Source of the DNA: an uncultured Eubacteriales bacterium
Lineage (GTDB): Bacteria; Bacillota; Clostridia; Oscillospirales; Oscillospiraceae
Direction of reading: 5' to 3'
DNA length: 7,330 bases
NCBI GenBank assembly: GCA_934567745.1
Contig: CAKTJM010000094.1
Coordinates: 1 to 7,330, forward strand
Below are positions 1-6,050 of the stretch, one piece after another. Each line of letters starts with the position of its first letter. Positions within the stretch are counted from its first letter, which is position 1. The position numbers and the translations under genes are program-made. The notes below the pieces were generated by a model. That model searched no databases and was not told where the DNA came from. It saw only the letters and a program-made list of their open reading frames with translations.

Positions 1-57
1 CCGCAGATCCGCCGCGCCCCCCTCAAGTACATGTTCTGCCGAAAGGAGTATTTATAA
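1..57 (+). CDS. 3' end of an unidentified upstream gene (partial)
   Basis: Reading from base 1, the frame gives PQIRRAPLKYMFCRKEYL and stops at TAA 55-57. Most codons in this frame end in G or C, as in the other genes here. The frame starting at base 3 is also open but ends its codons mostly in A or T. That favours a real coding C-terminus in frame 1. Only 18 residues are visible, so no function can be given. The gap to the next start codon is 41 bases. Confidence 0.4.
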   Translation, partial: PQIRRAPLKYMFCRKEYL

Positions 58-98
58 AGTGCTTCCACACGATCCATAGGGCCACAAAAGGTGCTCAC

Positions 99-566
99 AT
101 GAAAAAGAAATGCGCCAAAGCAGGTCTGATTATCTTTTCCCTCCTTGGAATAGGCTGCTGTATCCTTCTGGGGAAAGATATCATAATCTCAAGCGAACTA
201 TCACAAATCTATGAGTTACCAAAGAGCCAATTGGAAGAAGTCCTTCCGCTACACCGATATTATTGCTCTTCTATCGACACCCTTGATGATACTGGGCAAA
301 TCCAGGCATCCCGCCAGTTTGGCTTGTCTGGCGCAGTCCCTCTTGGTCCTTTGGCCCCTTCGACTCAGACGATATACACGATCCAATTCCATCAGTTCAT
401 CGGGAAGGGGAAGCTGGCTTTCCATTCCCTCGATGGAAAACTGCTCCTCTGGGCACCGGAGAATAGGAACGAGCACGGAATACTCCAGCTTGATGCCGGA
501 AGCTATACTGTTTATTTCATCGGTGCGTGGTTCTGGGGCGATATGACGATTAGTGCGAACTCCTAG
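99..566 (+). CDS. Small membrane-anchored or exported protein, unknown function
   Basis: This encodes 155 residues that I do not recognise. The N-terminus has a KKK stretch followed by a hydrophobic segment at about residues 8-25, which fits a signal anchor or uncleaved signal. The pair C20-C21 sits in a poor lipobox context (GIGC), so a lipoprotein is possible but not favoured. The rest is soluble-looking and ends in beta-rich sequence: alternating hydrophobics at 104-120, then LDAGSYTVYFIGAWFWGDM at 131-149. That pattern resembles the last strands of small extracellular beta-sandwich domains. ATG 99 is chosen because AAAAGGTG at 86-93 lies 5 bases upstream. The frame stays open to the left edge, but only with un-gene-like codons. 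Base use is unlike the neighbours: I count 22 G/C in the 60 bases 181-240, whereas the genes from 845 on are strongly GC-rich. Recent acquisition is a plausible reading. Confidence 0.7.
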   Translation: MKKKCAKAGLIIFSLLGIGCCILLGKDIIISSELSQIYELPKSQLEEVLPLHRYYCSSIDTLDDTGQIQASRQFGLSGAVPLGPLAPSTQTIYTIQFHQFIGKGKLAFHSLDGKLLLWAPENRNEHGILQLDAGSYTVYFIGAWFWGDMTISANS

Positions 567-601
567 GCTTCGCCCGCATAGAAAACCGGAACCAACCATA
601 C

Positions 602-645
602 GGCCCGCCTGCGCATCGAACGGGTGCGCAGGCGGCCCTCCTTTG
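602..645 (+). terminator. Possible weak terminator hairpin
   Basis: CGCCTGCGCA (606-615) pairs perfectly with TGCGCAGGCG (625-634) around a 9-base loop. The stem extends outwards as GGCC/GCC with one bulged C. The sequence that follows, CTCCTTTG, is only a short T tract, so intrinsic termination would be weak. It sits 36 bases after the stop codon of the 99-566 gene and is the best candidate for its end. Confidence 0.4.
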
Positions 646-654
646 TGCGATCCG

Positions 655-683
655 CTGCATGATCCCCACCCCGGATCTTGCAG
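655..683. repeat. Imperfect inverted repeat in the 567-844 intergenic gap
   Basis: CTGCATGATCC (655-665) is the reverse complement of GGATCTTGCAG (673-683) except for one base, with a 7-base C-rich loop. There is no T tract, so it is not a terminator on its own. The 278-base gap 567-844 otherwise holds the hairpin at 602-645 and a possible promoter near 782-790. I see no gene in it. Confidence 0.35.
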
Positions 684-781
684 GATGACGGACCGCGGCC
701 AGACGTCAGACAAACCCAAGCGCCCCAACGAAAAATCCTGCCCAGATCACGCGAGAAGGGGGTGCGCGGCGGCGGGGATCG

Positions 782-790
782 TGATAAAAT
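782..790 (+). promoter_or_regulatory. Possible extended -10 promoter for the 845-2307 operon
   Basis: TG at 782-783 plus one base plus TAAAAT at 785-790 makes an extended -10 element (TGnTAAAAT) standing out in a GC-rich stretch. No recognisable TTGACA-like -35 box lies 17 bases upstream (762-767 is GTGCGC). Transcription would begin near 797, about 48 bases before ATG 845. The position fits, but the missing -35 keeps this tentative. Confidence 0.4.
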
Positions 791-844
791 GAGCGCACGA
801 TCTGCAAGGATCCCGTCACCCCCCCCACAGAAAGAGAGGACCCC

Positions 845-1363
845 ATGCGAAAAAAGACCGTGCTCGCGCTCGTCCTCGTGCTGGTCGCGGCGGCCCTGGC
901 CGTCACGGGGGCGGTGGCCTTCCGTGCGCAGCCCATCGTGATCCCGGGCGACACCTACATCATCCCGGACTGCGCCGTCTGGACGGAGCCGCCCAACGCC
1001 GCCTTCGACGGGTGCGTGTACTTCAAGGCGGACGAGGCGCAGACCCAGGCCGTCCTCGCCGCTTTGGCGGGCCACGAGAAGCGGCTCTCGACGGAGCGGC
1101 TGATCGATGGACTTCGGGCGCGGTATCTGTCCCGGCCCACCGCCGCCCAGGTCCCCGACTGGGTCGAGGCCGACTTCACCCTCGTCGATACGGATACGGA
1201 CCGGGACGGGATGTCCTTCGTCCTCTTCGGCAACGGCCACGTCCAGATCCGGTCGTCGCGCGCCTATATCCCGCCCTATTACGAGGTCGAGGACGGCGCG
1301 GAGGAGCTGTGCGAGGCCCTGATGGCCGCGCTCCAGATCGAACACACCCACAGCCGACCGTGA
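845..1363 (+). CDS. Exported or membrane-anchored protein of unknown function (172 aa)
   Basis: I do not recognise a family. The N-terminus is a clear export signal: MRKK, then a long Leu/Val/Ala core at about residues 5-25, with a possible cleavage site after AVA at 23-25. The remainder, about 145 residues, is mixed alpha/beta, with Cys at 43, 57 and 156, a D-rich stretch VDTDTDRDG at 114-122, and a YIPPYYEVEDG segment at 141-151 before a C-terminal helix. It probably works outside the membrane, free or anchored by the N-terminal helix. ATG 845 is preceded by AAAGAGAGGA at 831-840. It is the first gene of a likely operon; the next start is 51 bases after its stop. GC-rich third positions show it is native in composition, unlike the 99-566 gene. 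Confidence 0.75.
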   Translation: MRKKTVLALVLVLVAAALAVTGAVAFRAQPIVIPGDTYIIPDCAVWTEPPNAAFDGCVYFKADEAQTQAVLAALAGHEKRLSTERLIDGLRARYLSRPTAAQVPDWVEADFTLVDTDTDRDGMSFVLFGNGHVQIRSSRAYIPPYYEVEDGAEELCEALMAALQIEHTHSRP

Positions 1364-1414
1364 CCACGGCGCACCGAAGCAGTGCGCCCCGCCCCTCACA
1401 GAAAGGAGGCCCCT

Positions 1415-1933
1415 ATGAAAACGAAACACTGGCTGGCGCTCGTGCTCTGTGCCGCCCTCTTCGCCCTCCCGGCCTACGCCGCGGCCCGGGATCAGGACGC
1501 GCCGCGCGACGCCGGACCTGTCCTGACGGCCCCGCCGGAGACGACCGCGCCGGACGTGCCCATGGGCTATGGCAAGGCCGACCTCCTGGCCGCCGTCGCG
1601 CAGGACGCCTTCGATCGGGACCTGATCGGCTATCAGTATATCTCTTGCGGCGAGCTGTGCGATCTCGGCCCGGAGCTGACCGGTTGGGCGCGCGCGGCCA
1701 ACTGGCTCCTGGGCGACATCAACATCGCGACCCAGAAGGGAGAGAAGATCCCGCTCGGATATTTCTATCAAGACGACACCGTCTGCACCGTGGTCGAGCG
1801 GCCCGACGGCGACGTGGCCCTGACGGAGTACCTCCTCTTCCCGGACGCGGAGCAGGAGCCGTTCTATCAGGTCGTGTCGGAGCAGATCGGCACCGCGGAC
1901 CGCGCCCTGCTGGACGCTGTCTATGCACACTGA
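1415..1933 (+). CDS. Secreted protein of unknown function (172 aa)
   Basis: It has a classical signal peptide: MKTKHW, hydrophobic core at about residues 6-20, and a signal peptidase I site around AYA|A at 21-24. The mature part begins with a Pro/Asp/Ala-rich linker (about 25-50) and then a folded region with Cys at 78, 82 and 124 and the motif GYQYISCGELCDLGPEL at 72-88. I cannot name a family. A GTG at 1382 would add 11 residues in frame, but AAAGGAGG at 1402-1409 sits 5 bases before ATG 1415 and the signal peptide begins there, so ATG is preferred. Its length matches the preceding gene exactly, but I see no sequence similarity between the two. The upstream context (CACAGAAAG, A/G-rich block, CCCC, then ATG) closely resembles that of the 845 gene. 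The gap to the next gene is 29 bases. Confidence 0.75.
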   Translation: MKTKHWLALVLCAALFALPAYAAARDQDAPRDAGPVLTAPPETTAPDVPMGYGKADLLAAVAQDAFDRDLIGYQYISCGELCDLGPELTGWARAANWLLGDINIATQKGEKIPLGYFYQDDTVCTVVERPDGDVALTEYLLFPDAEQEPFYQVVSEQIGTADRALLDAVYAH

Positions 1934-1962
1934 CGCCCCCCTGACGAAGAAAGGAGCCCCCC

Positions 1963-2307
1963 ATGAGAGACCGTTTCGACCGTACCCTGAGCGTGGTCGG
2001 GCTGCTGTCCACGCTGGTCCCCGGCTATCTCGCCACGAAGTACCTGTTCCTGTCGCGGATCCTCGTCGCCGACGGCGATCCGATCCCGCAGGGCGCGATC
2101 GGCGCGGGGATCGGGCTGCTCGCGCTGACCCTCGCGGTGCTCGTCGTGTTCCCGCGCTATGACGAGCTGGTCCGCGCCCCGGCGCGGCGGACGGCCCTGC
2201 TGGTCGGCATGTTCGCCGTCCTGGTCGTCTGCACGGCCCTGTTCTACGGCGCCTGGCACCCCGGCGACGGGGTCACTTATCTGGCGGTGGTGGGCCTGGG
2301 ACTTTGA
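1963..2307 (+). CDS. Small multi-pass membrane protein, unknown function
   Basis: This 114-residue protein has hydrophobic segments at about 10-30, 44-63 and 78-97, and a short hydrophobic tail at 104-114 (VTYLAVVGLGL). The tail is too short for a full helix, so the protein either ends with a re-entrant tail or has lost part of a fourth helix. The loop around 64-76 is basic (FPRYDELVRAPARR). No family is recognised. AAGGAG at 1951-1956 is 6 bases before ATG 1963. It is the last gene of the 845-2307 operon, with a strong terminator 15 bases beyond its stop. The grouping with two exported proteins hints at a shared envelope role, which is inference only. Confidence 0.7.
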   Translation: MRDRFDRTLSVVGLLSTLVPGYLATKYLFLSRILVADGDPIPQGAIGAGIGLLALTLAVLVVFPRYDELVRAPARRTALLVGMFAVLVVCTALFYGAWHPGDGVTYLAVVGLGL

Positions 2308-2321
2308 GCCGCTGTTTTTGG

Positions 2322-2350
2322 AAAAGCTCCCCCATGGGGGGAGCTTTTTT
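2322..2350 (+). terminator. Strong intrinsic terminator closing the 845-2307 operon
   Basis: AAAAGCTCCCCC (2322-2333) pairs with GGGGGAGCTTTT (2337-2348) over a 3-base loop, and the right arm runs into six Ts (2345-2350). Because the left arm starts with four As after a T run (2314-2319), it may also act weakly on the other strand. Confidence 0.9.
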
Positions 2351-2590
2351 GCGCGATCGCGCCGCCCCAGAAGGTCGACGTCCTAGCAGGACTGGTCCGA
2401 ACGCTCCACGTCTCCGATCCCTCCGTCTCGGCTCCGCCGAGACACCTCCCTTTACGCAAGGGAGGCTTTTCCGTGGCCCCAGCGCCCGCTTTCCTCTGGC
2501 CCGCTCCCTGCAAAACCAGGCCATTTCGCGCTGTTTTGAAAGCTCCGCTGCAAAATCGGCGGGAGCGGGGCAAGATATCGTCAAAAACCA
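2351..2590. other. Non-coding stretch between operons
   Basis: There is no gene here, although the pncB reading frame stays open through it. It holds a small GTCCT/AGGAC hairpin (2380-2392), double-hairpin repeat copy A (2413-2466), and a 9-base inverted repeat, CCCGCTCCC (2500-2508) with GGGAGCGGG (2561-2569). Between those arms lies a direct repeat CTGCAAAA (2508-2515 and 2548-2555). Nothing here resembles a tRNA or a riboswitch class I know. Confidence 0.6.
2413..2466 (+). repeat. Double-hairpin intergenic repeat, copy A
   Basis: It starts with TCCGATCCCTC (2413-2423). Hairpin 1 follows: GTCTCGGC (2425-2432), loop TCC, GCCGAGAC (2436-2443). Hairpin 2 is CCTCCCTT (2445-2452), loop TACGC, AAGGGAGG (2458-2465), then CTTTT. 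Both stems are perfect 8-base pairs. Copy B at 6463-6513 has the same 11-base start and the same two-hairpin plan with different stem bases, so structure is conserved by compensation. I associate this pattern with dispersed repeats in Oscillospirales genomes (recollection, not verified). Confidence 0.75.
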
Positions 2591-2619
2591 TTGCGTTTTC
2601 TTTCCAAATCGTGTACAAT
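2591..2619 (+). promoter_or_regulatory. Promoter of pncB-niaR
   Basis: -35 TTGCGT (2591-2596) and -10 TACAAT (2614-2619) are separated by exactly 17 bases. Transcription should begin about 2625-2627, giving a leader of about 90 bases. The leader contains the NiaR-type operator and a perfect 7-base hairpin, TTCGGCG (2672-2678) with CGCCGAA (2687-2693), just before the ribosome binding site. Confidence 0.75.
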
Positions 2620-2642
2620 GTAGCCAAGCAACGAGCAGGCAG

Positions 2643-2662
2643 CAAGACAAGTGTCTTGACAC
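2643..2662 (+). promoter_or_regulatory. NiaR operator in the pncB leader
   Basis: GACAAGTGTCTTGACAC (2646-2662) differs by one base from the site at 4773-4789. It contains two overlapping palindromes: CAAGACA-AG-TGTCTTG (2643-2658) and GTGT-CTTG-ACAC (2651-2662). It resembles the GTGTCTTGACA-type NiaR (YrxA) motif as I recall it. It begins 23 bases beyond the -10 box, so a bound repressor would block elongation rather than RNA polymerase binding. The niaR gene lies in the same operon, implying autoregulation. Confidence 0.8.
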
Positions 2663-2714
2663 CGCCTATTTTTCGGCGTATGCACCCGCCGAACAGGAAC
2701 CGAGGATCACAAAA

Positions 2715-4175
2715 ATGGACAAGAACAAGAAGCTGAACATGACCATGCTGTGCGACTACTACGAGCTCACCATGGGCAACGGCTATTTCAAGGCCGGGTA
2801 CAAGGATCGCATCACCCACTTCGACCTCTTCTTCCGCACCATCCCCGACAACGGCGGCTACGCCATCGCCGCCGGTCTCGAACAGGTCATCGACTACATC
2901 CGCGACCTGCACTTCGACGAGGAGGACATCGCATACCTCCGCTCCCGCAACATGTTCGACGAGGAGTTCCTCGCCTATCTGCGCGACTTCCGCTTCACCG
3001 GCGACCTCTTCGCCGTGCCGGAGGGCACGCCCGTCTTCCCGCGGGAGCCGATCCTGACCGTCCGCGCCCCGGCCATCCAGACCCAGCTGATGGAGACCTT
3101 CCTCCTGCTGACCATCAACCACCAGAGCCTGATCGCCACCAAGGCCAACCGCATCGTCCGCGCCGCCAAGGGCCGCACGGTGCTGGAGTTCGGCTCCCGC
3201 CGCGCCCAGGGCAGCAGCGGCGCGATCGACGGCGCGCGCGCGGCGTACATCGGCGGCTGTCAGGGCACGGCGTGCACCATCTCCGACCAGCTCTACGGCG
3301 TGCCCGCGGGCGGCACGATGGCCCACGCCTGGGTGCAGATGTTCGACACGCAGTACGAGGCCTTCCGCACCTACTGCGAGATCTATCCCCAGAACGCCGT
3401 CCTGCTCGTGGACACCTACAACACGCTCAAGAGCGGCATCCCGGACGCGATCCGCGCCTTCAACGACGTGCTGCGCCCGATGGGCATCACCAAGTGCGGC
3501 ATCCGGCTCGACTCCGGCGACATGGCCTATCTGACCCGCCAGGCCCGCAAGATGCTCGACGAGGCCGGCTGGCCCGAGTGTAAGATCACCGTCTCCAACT
3601 CCCTCGACGAGGTGCTGATCCAGGATCTGCTGCTCCAGGGCGCGCAGATCGACTCCTTCGGCGTCGGCGAGCGGCTGATCACCGCGCGCAGCGAGCCGGT
3701 CTTCGGTGGCGTGTACAAGCCCATCGCCTATGAGGACGACGACGGGAACGTCATCCCCAAGATCAAGCTCAGCGAGAACGTGGCCAAGATCACCACGCCG
3801 CAGTTCAAGCGGGTCTACCGCCTCTTCGCCAACGACTCCGGCAAGGCGATCGCCGACTGGCTGTGCACCCACGACGAGAGCCTGGAGGACAACCTGGCCG
3901 CCGACGGGTCCCTGACCCTGTTCGATCCCGACGCGACGTGGAAGAAGAAGACGATCACAGATTTCACCGCGCGGGAGCTGCAGGTGCCCATCTTCAAGGA
4001 CGGCCAGCTCGTCTACGACGCGCCGACCCTGCCGGAGATCCAGCGGTACTGTCAGGAGCAGGTCGGGACGCTGTGGGACGAGGTCAAGCGGTTCGACAAC
4101 CCGCACACCTATTACGTGGACCTCTCCCAGAAGCTCTGGGACATCAAGTACGACCTGCTCACCCATCATAAGTGA
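2715..4175 (+). CDS. pncB: Nicotinate phosphoribosyltransferase
   Basis: This cytoplasmic Preiss-Handler enzyme joins nicotinate and PRPP, with ATP hydrolysis, to give nicotinate mononucleotide for NAD synthesis. The 486 residues fit the long Firmicutes-type NAPRTase. Visible motifs are TMLCDYYELTM at 10-20 (N-terminal substrate-site segment), FGSRRAQG at 159-166, GTMAHAWVQMF at 200-210 with H204 as the expected phosphorylated histidine, LVDTYNTLKSG at 231-241, GIRLDSGDM at 262-270, and DSFGVGERL at 313-321 (phosphoribose-binding region). Beyond that is the C-terminal domain typical of the long form. The frame is open back to 2304, but that part runs through a terminator, a repeat and the promoter. 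ATG 2715 has CGAGGA at 2701-2706 and gives the family N-terminus. niaR follows after 28 bases. The protein looks intact. Confidence 0.97.
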   Translation: MDKNKKLNMTMLCDYYELTMGNGYFKAGYKDRITHFDLFFRTIPDNGGYAIAAGLEQVIDYIRDLHFDEEDIAYLRSRNMFDEEFLAYLRDFRFTGDLFAVPEGTPVFPREPILTVRAPAIQTQLMETFLLLTINHQSLIATKANRIVRAAKGRTVLEFGSRRAQGSSGAIDGARAAYIGGCQGTACTISDQLYGVPAGGTMAHAWVQMFDTQYEAFRTYCEIYPQNAVLLVDTYNTLKSGIPDAIRAFNDVLRPMGITKCGIRLDSGDMAYLTRQARKMLDEAGWPECKITVSNSLDEVLIQDLLLQGAQIDSFGVGERLITARSEPVFGGVYKPIAYEDDDGNVIPKIKLSENVAKITTPQFKRVYRLFANDSGKAIADWLCTHDESLEDNLAADGSLTLFDPDATWKKKTITDFTARELQVPIFKDGQLVYDAPTLPEIQRYCQEQVGTLWDEVKRFDNPHTYYVDLSQKLWDIKYDLLTHHK

Positions 4176-4203
4176 GCGATCCGGCAGGAAGGAAGGACGA
4201 CAG

Positions 4204-4716
4204 ATGAAAGCAGAGGAGAGACGGCGTCAGATCGCGGCCTGTCTGACCGCGGACCGGCCGACGAGCGCCGCCGCGCTCGCCGCGCGGTTCCATGTGAGCC
4301 GCCAGGTGATCGTCGGCGACATCGCCCTCCTGCGCGCGGCGGGGACCGACATCGTCGCCACCCCGCGCGGCTATCAGAGGGGCGAGACGGGCGGGCTGCT
4401 CCGGCTCGTGCCCTGCGTCCACAGCCCCGAGGACATGCGCACGGAGCTGCTGGCCATGGTGGACAACGGCTGCACCGTGGTCGATGTGGTGGTCGAGCAC
4501 GCCGTCTACGGCCAGCTCACCGGGCAGCTGAGCCTCTCGTCCCGCTACGACGTGGAACAGTTCATCGAGAAGTCCCGGGGGAGCGCGCCCCTGTCCTCCC
4601 TCACCGGCGGGGTGCACATCCACACGCTCCGCTGCCCCGACGAGGAGGCGTTCGCGCGCGTCCGCGCCGCGCTGGAGGCGCTGGGGATGCTCTATCGCGC
4701 GGACGAGCCCGAATGA
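4204..4716 (+). CDS. niaR: Niacin-responsive transcriptional repressor NiaR
   Basis: This 170-residue DNA-binding regulator represses niacin salvage and uptake genes, with niacin as co-repressor in the studied family members. Residues 1-58 form a winged helix-turn-helix of the HTH_11 type (RRRQIAACL, then SAAALAARFHVSRQVIVGDIA with the recognition helix near 31-41). Residues 65-165 form a 3H domain. Its likely metal ligands are H73, E81, H138 and H140; this spacing matches the H79/E87/H144/H146 site I recall for Thermotoga NiaR. H99 in VVEHAVYGQ is also conserved in the domain. AAGGAAGGA at 4189-4197 precedes ATG 4204. It is co-transcribed with pncB. Two matching operators, in the pncB leader and before the 4838 gene, are its obvious targets. 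Confidence 0.93.
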   Translation: MKAEERRRQIAACLTADRPTSAAALAARFHVSRQVIVGDIALLRAAGTDIVATPRGYQRGETGGLLRLVPCVHSPEDMRTELLAMVDNGCTVVDVVVEHAVYGQLTGQLSLSSRYDVEQFIEKSRGSAPLSSLTGGVHIHTLRCPDEEAFARVRAALEALGMLYRADEPE

Positions 4717-4737
4717 CCGTCATGCAGGGCGGCCCCA

Positions 4738-4766
4738 TTGACGATCGCAGATCCATCTGGTATAGT
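4738..4766 (+). promoter_or_regulatory. Strong promoter of the PfoR-family gene
   Basis: -35 TTGACG (4738-4743) and -10 TATAGT (4761-4766) are separated by 17 bases, with an extended -10 TG at 4758-4759. This is the best promoter in the window. It begins 21 bases after the niaR stop, so the membrane-protein gene can be transcribed independently of pncB-niaR. Transcription should begin at about 4773, at the first base of the operator core. Confidence 0.8.
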
Positions 4767-4800
4767 AGGCCTGACATGTGTCTTGACACACGTCAGGCCT
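4767..4800 (+). promoter_or_regulatory. NiaR operator inside a 34-base palindrome; possible niaR terminator
   Basis: The operator core GACATGTGTCTTGACAC (4773-4789) matches the pncB site at 16 of 17 bases. It is embedded in a larger palindrome: 4767-4781 pairs with 4786-4800 over 15 positions with one A/C mismatch (4776/4791), around a CTTG loop. The outer arms are AGGCCTGAC and GTCAGGCCT. TTCCCA and then five Ts (4807-4811) follow, so RNA reading through from niaR could fold into a terminator-like hairpin. The site overlaps the predicted transcription start, so bound NiaR should block initiation. Confidence 0.8.
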
Positions 4801-4837
4801 TTCCCATTTTTATCAAAAGAGAAAAGAGGACCCTGCC

Positions 4838-5944
4838 ATGTCTCGCTTCAAAGCCTTCCTCGCGCGGAAGGACATCGTGTTCTCCGCCAAGCGCTACGGC
4901 GTCGATGCTCTGGGGGCGATGGCCCTCGGCCTGTTCTGCACCCTGCTCGTCGGCACCATCCTGAACACCCTCGGCACCCAGTTCCACATCGGCTTCCTGG
5001 CCGCGACGGTCGTCACCGTCGGCTCGGGGGACGCCGCCGTGGGCTATACGATTGGCGGCATCGCCTCCGCCATGGTCGGCCCGGCCATGGCGATCGCCAT
5101 CGGCCACGCCCTGAAGGCGCCGCCGCTGGTGCTGTTCTCCCTGGTCCCCGTGGGCTATGCGACGAACCTCCTCGGCGGGGCGGGCGGCCCGCTCGCCGTG
5201 CTGGTCATCGCGATCATCGCCGCCGAGTGCGGCAAGGCCGTCTCGAAGGAGACGAAGATCGACATCCTCGTCACCCCCATCGTCACCGTCCTCGTGGGCG
5301 TGGGCGTGGCCTATTACATCGCGCCCCCCATCGGGGCGGCGGCCTCCGCGGTCGGCGGGCTGATCATGTGGGCGACGGAGCTGCAGCCGTTCTTCATGGG
5401 CATCTGCGTCTCCGTGATCGTCGGCGTCGCGCTGACCCTGCCGATCTCCAGCGCCGCCATCTGCGCCGCGCTGGGCCTGGTCGGGCTGGCGGGCGGCGCG
5501 GCCGTCGCGGGCTGCTGCGCGCAGATGGTCGGCTTCGCCGTCATGTCCTTCCGTGAGAACCGCTGGGGCGGTCTCGTCTCCCAGGGCCTGGGCACCTCTA
5601 TGCTCCAGATGGGCAACATCGTCCGCAACCCGCGGATCTGGATCCCGCCCACGGTGGCCTCGGCCATCACCGGGCCGATCGCCACCTGTCTGTTCCATCT
5701 GGAGATGAACGGCCCCGCCGTCTCCTCCGGCATGGGCACCTGCGGCCTGGTCGGGCCGATCGGCGTCTACACCGGCTGGGTCGATGCCGTCGCCGCCGGG
5801 ACCAAGTCCGCCGTCACCGGGATGGACTGGCTCGGGCTGATCCTCATCTGCATCGTGCTGCCCGCCGTGCTCACCTGGCTCATCAGCCTGCCCCTGCGCA
5901 GAATCGGCTGGATCGGCGAGGGCGACCTGAAATTGGAAGCCTGA
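4838..5944 (+). CDS. PfoR-family PTS EIIC-like membrane transporter, predicted NiaR-regulated
   Basis: The 368-residue polytopic protein matches the PTS_EIIC_2/PfoR family (COG3641). It has about ten hydrophobic stretches between residues 22 and 352 and family-like motifs: LPISSAAI at 201-208, GFAVMSFREN at 232-241, GTSMLQMGNIVRNPRIW at 252-268, and the glycine-rich GMGTCGLVGPIGVYTGW at 298-314. Family members are annotated as PTS IIC or as a 'putative toxin regulator', and true substrates are largely unknown. No EIIA or EIIB domain is fused or adjacent, so phosphotransfer coupling is not supported. AAAGAGGA at 4823-4830 precedes ATG 4838. A strong promoter with a NiaR-type operator lies directly upstream, pointing to uptake of niacin or a related NAD precursor. 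I dimly recall an annotation 'predicted nicotinate-regulated transporter BH3254' but cannot say whether it is this family. Family call firm; substrate is inference. Confidence 0.88.
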   Translation: MSRFKAFLARKDIVFSAKRYGVDALGAMALGLFCTLLVGTILNTLGTQFHIGFLAATVVTVGSGDAAVGYTIGGIASAMVGPAMAIAIGHALKAPPLVLFSLVPVGYATNLLGGAGGPLAVLVIAIIAAECGKAVSKETKIDILVTPIVTVLVGVGVAYYIAPPIGAAASAVGGLIMWATELQPFFMGICVSVIVGVALTLPISSAAICAALGLVGLAGGAAVAGCCAQMVGFAVMSFRENRWGGLVSQGLGTSMLQMGNIVRNPRIWIPPTVASAITGPIATCLFHLEMNGPAVSSGMGTCGLVGPIGVYTGWVDAVAAGTKSAVTGMDWLGLILICIVLPAVLTWLISLPLRRIGWIGEGDLKLEA

Positions 5945-6050
5945 GCAGGACCTTCCAGAACTAGTCCCACCCGAAAATATGCACAAGGAAAACGTTGTGG
6001 ATCCCAACAGATCGCACGATCGGTTTTTGTGCGGATGGGAAAACCTCCTT

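Noticed and set aside
18..61. GTG at 59 with AAAGGAG at 42-48 as the start of a gene
   Set aside because: The frame from GTG 59 stops after six codons at TAG 77-79, so this Shine-Dalgarno-like sequence is probably chance within the upstream gene's end.
1382..1414. GTG start adding 11 residues to the 1415 gene
   Set aside because: It would put a non-signal sequence ahead of a clean signal peptide and run through the Shine-Dalgarno sequence used by ATG 1415.
563..1930. 455-residue minus-strand open frame over the two exported-protein genes
   Set aside because: It has shadow composition. The plus-strand genes have signal peptides and good ribosome binding sites that the antisense frame lacks.
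2304..2714. N-terminal extension of pncB by 137 codons in an open frame
   Set aside because: It would translate the tail of a terminator, a hairpin repeat, the promoter and the operator. The family N-terminus and a ribosome binding site fit ATG 2715.
2277..4169. 630-residue open frame on the minus strand across pncB
   Set aside because: It is the antisense shadow of a GC3-rich gene: low-complexity composition, no recognisable motifs, and the plus strand is unambiguously pncB.
4838..5944. A sugar PTS operon
   Set aside because: No EIIA, EIIB, HPr or sugar-metabolism gene is adjacent, and the control site is of NiaR type.
6011..6028. Terminator for the 4838-5944 gene
   Set aside because: The stem is only four to five pairs with a tiny loop and five Ts; too weak to call.
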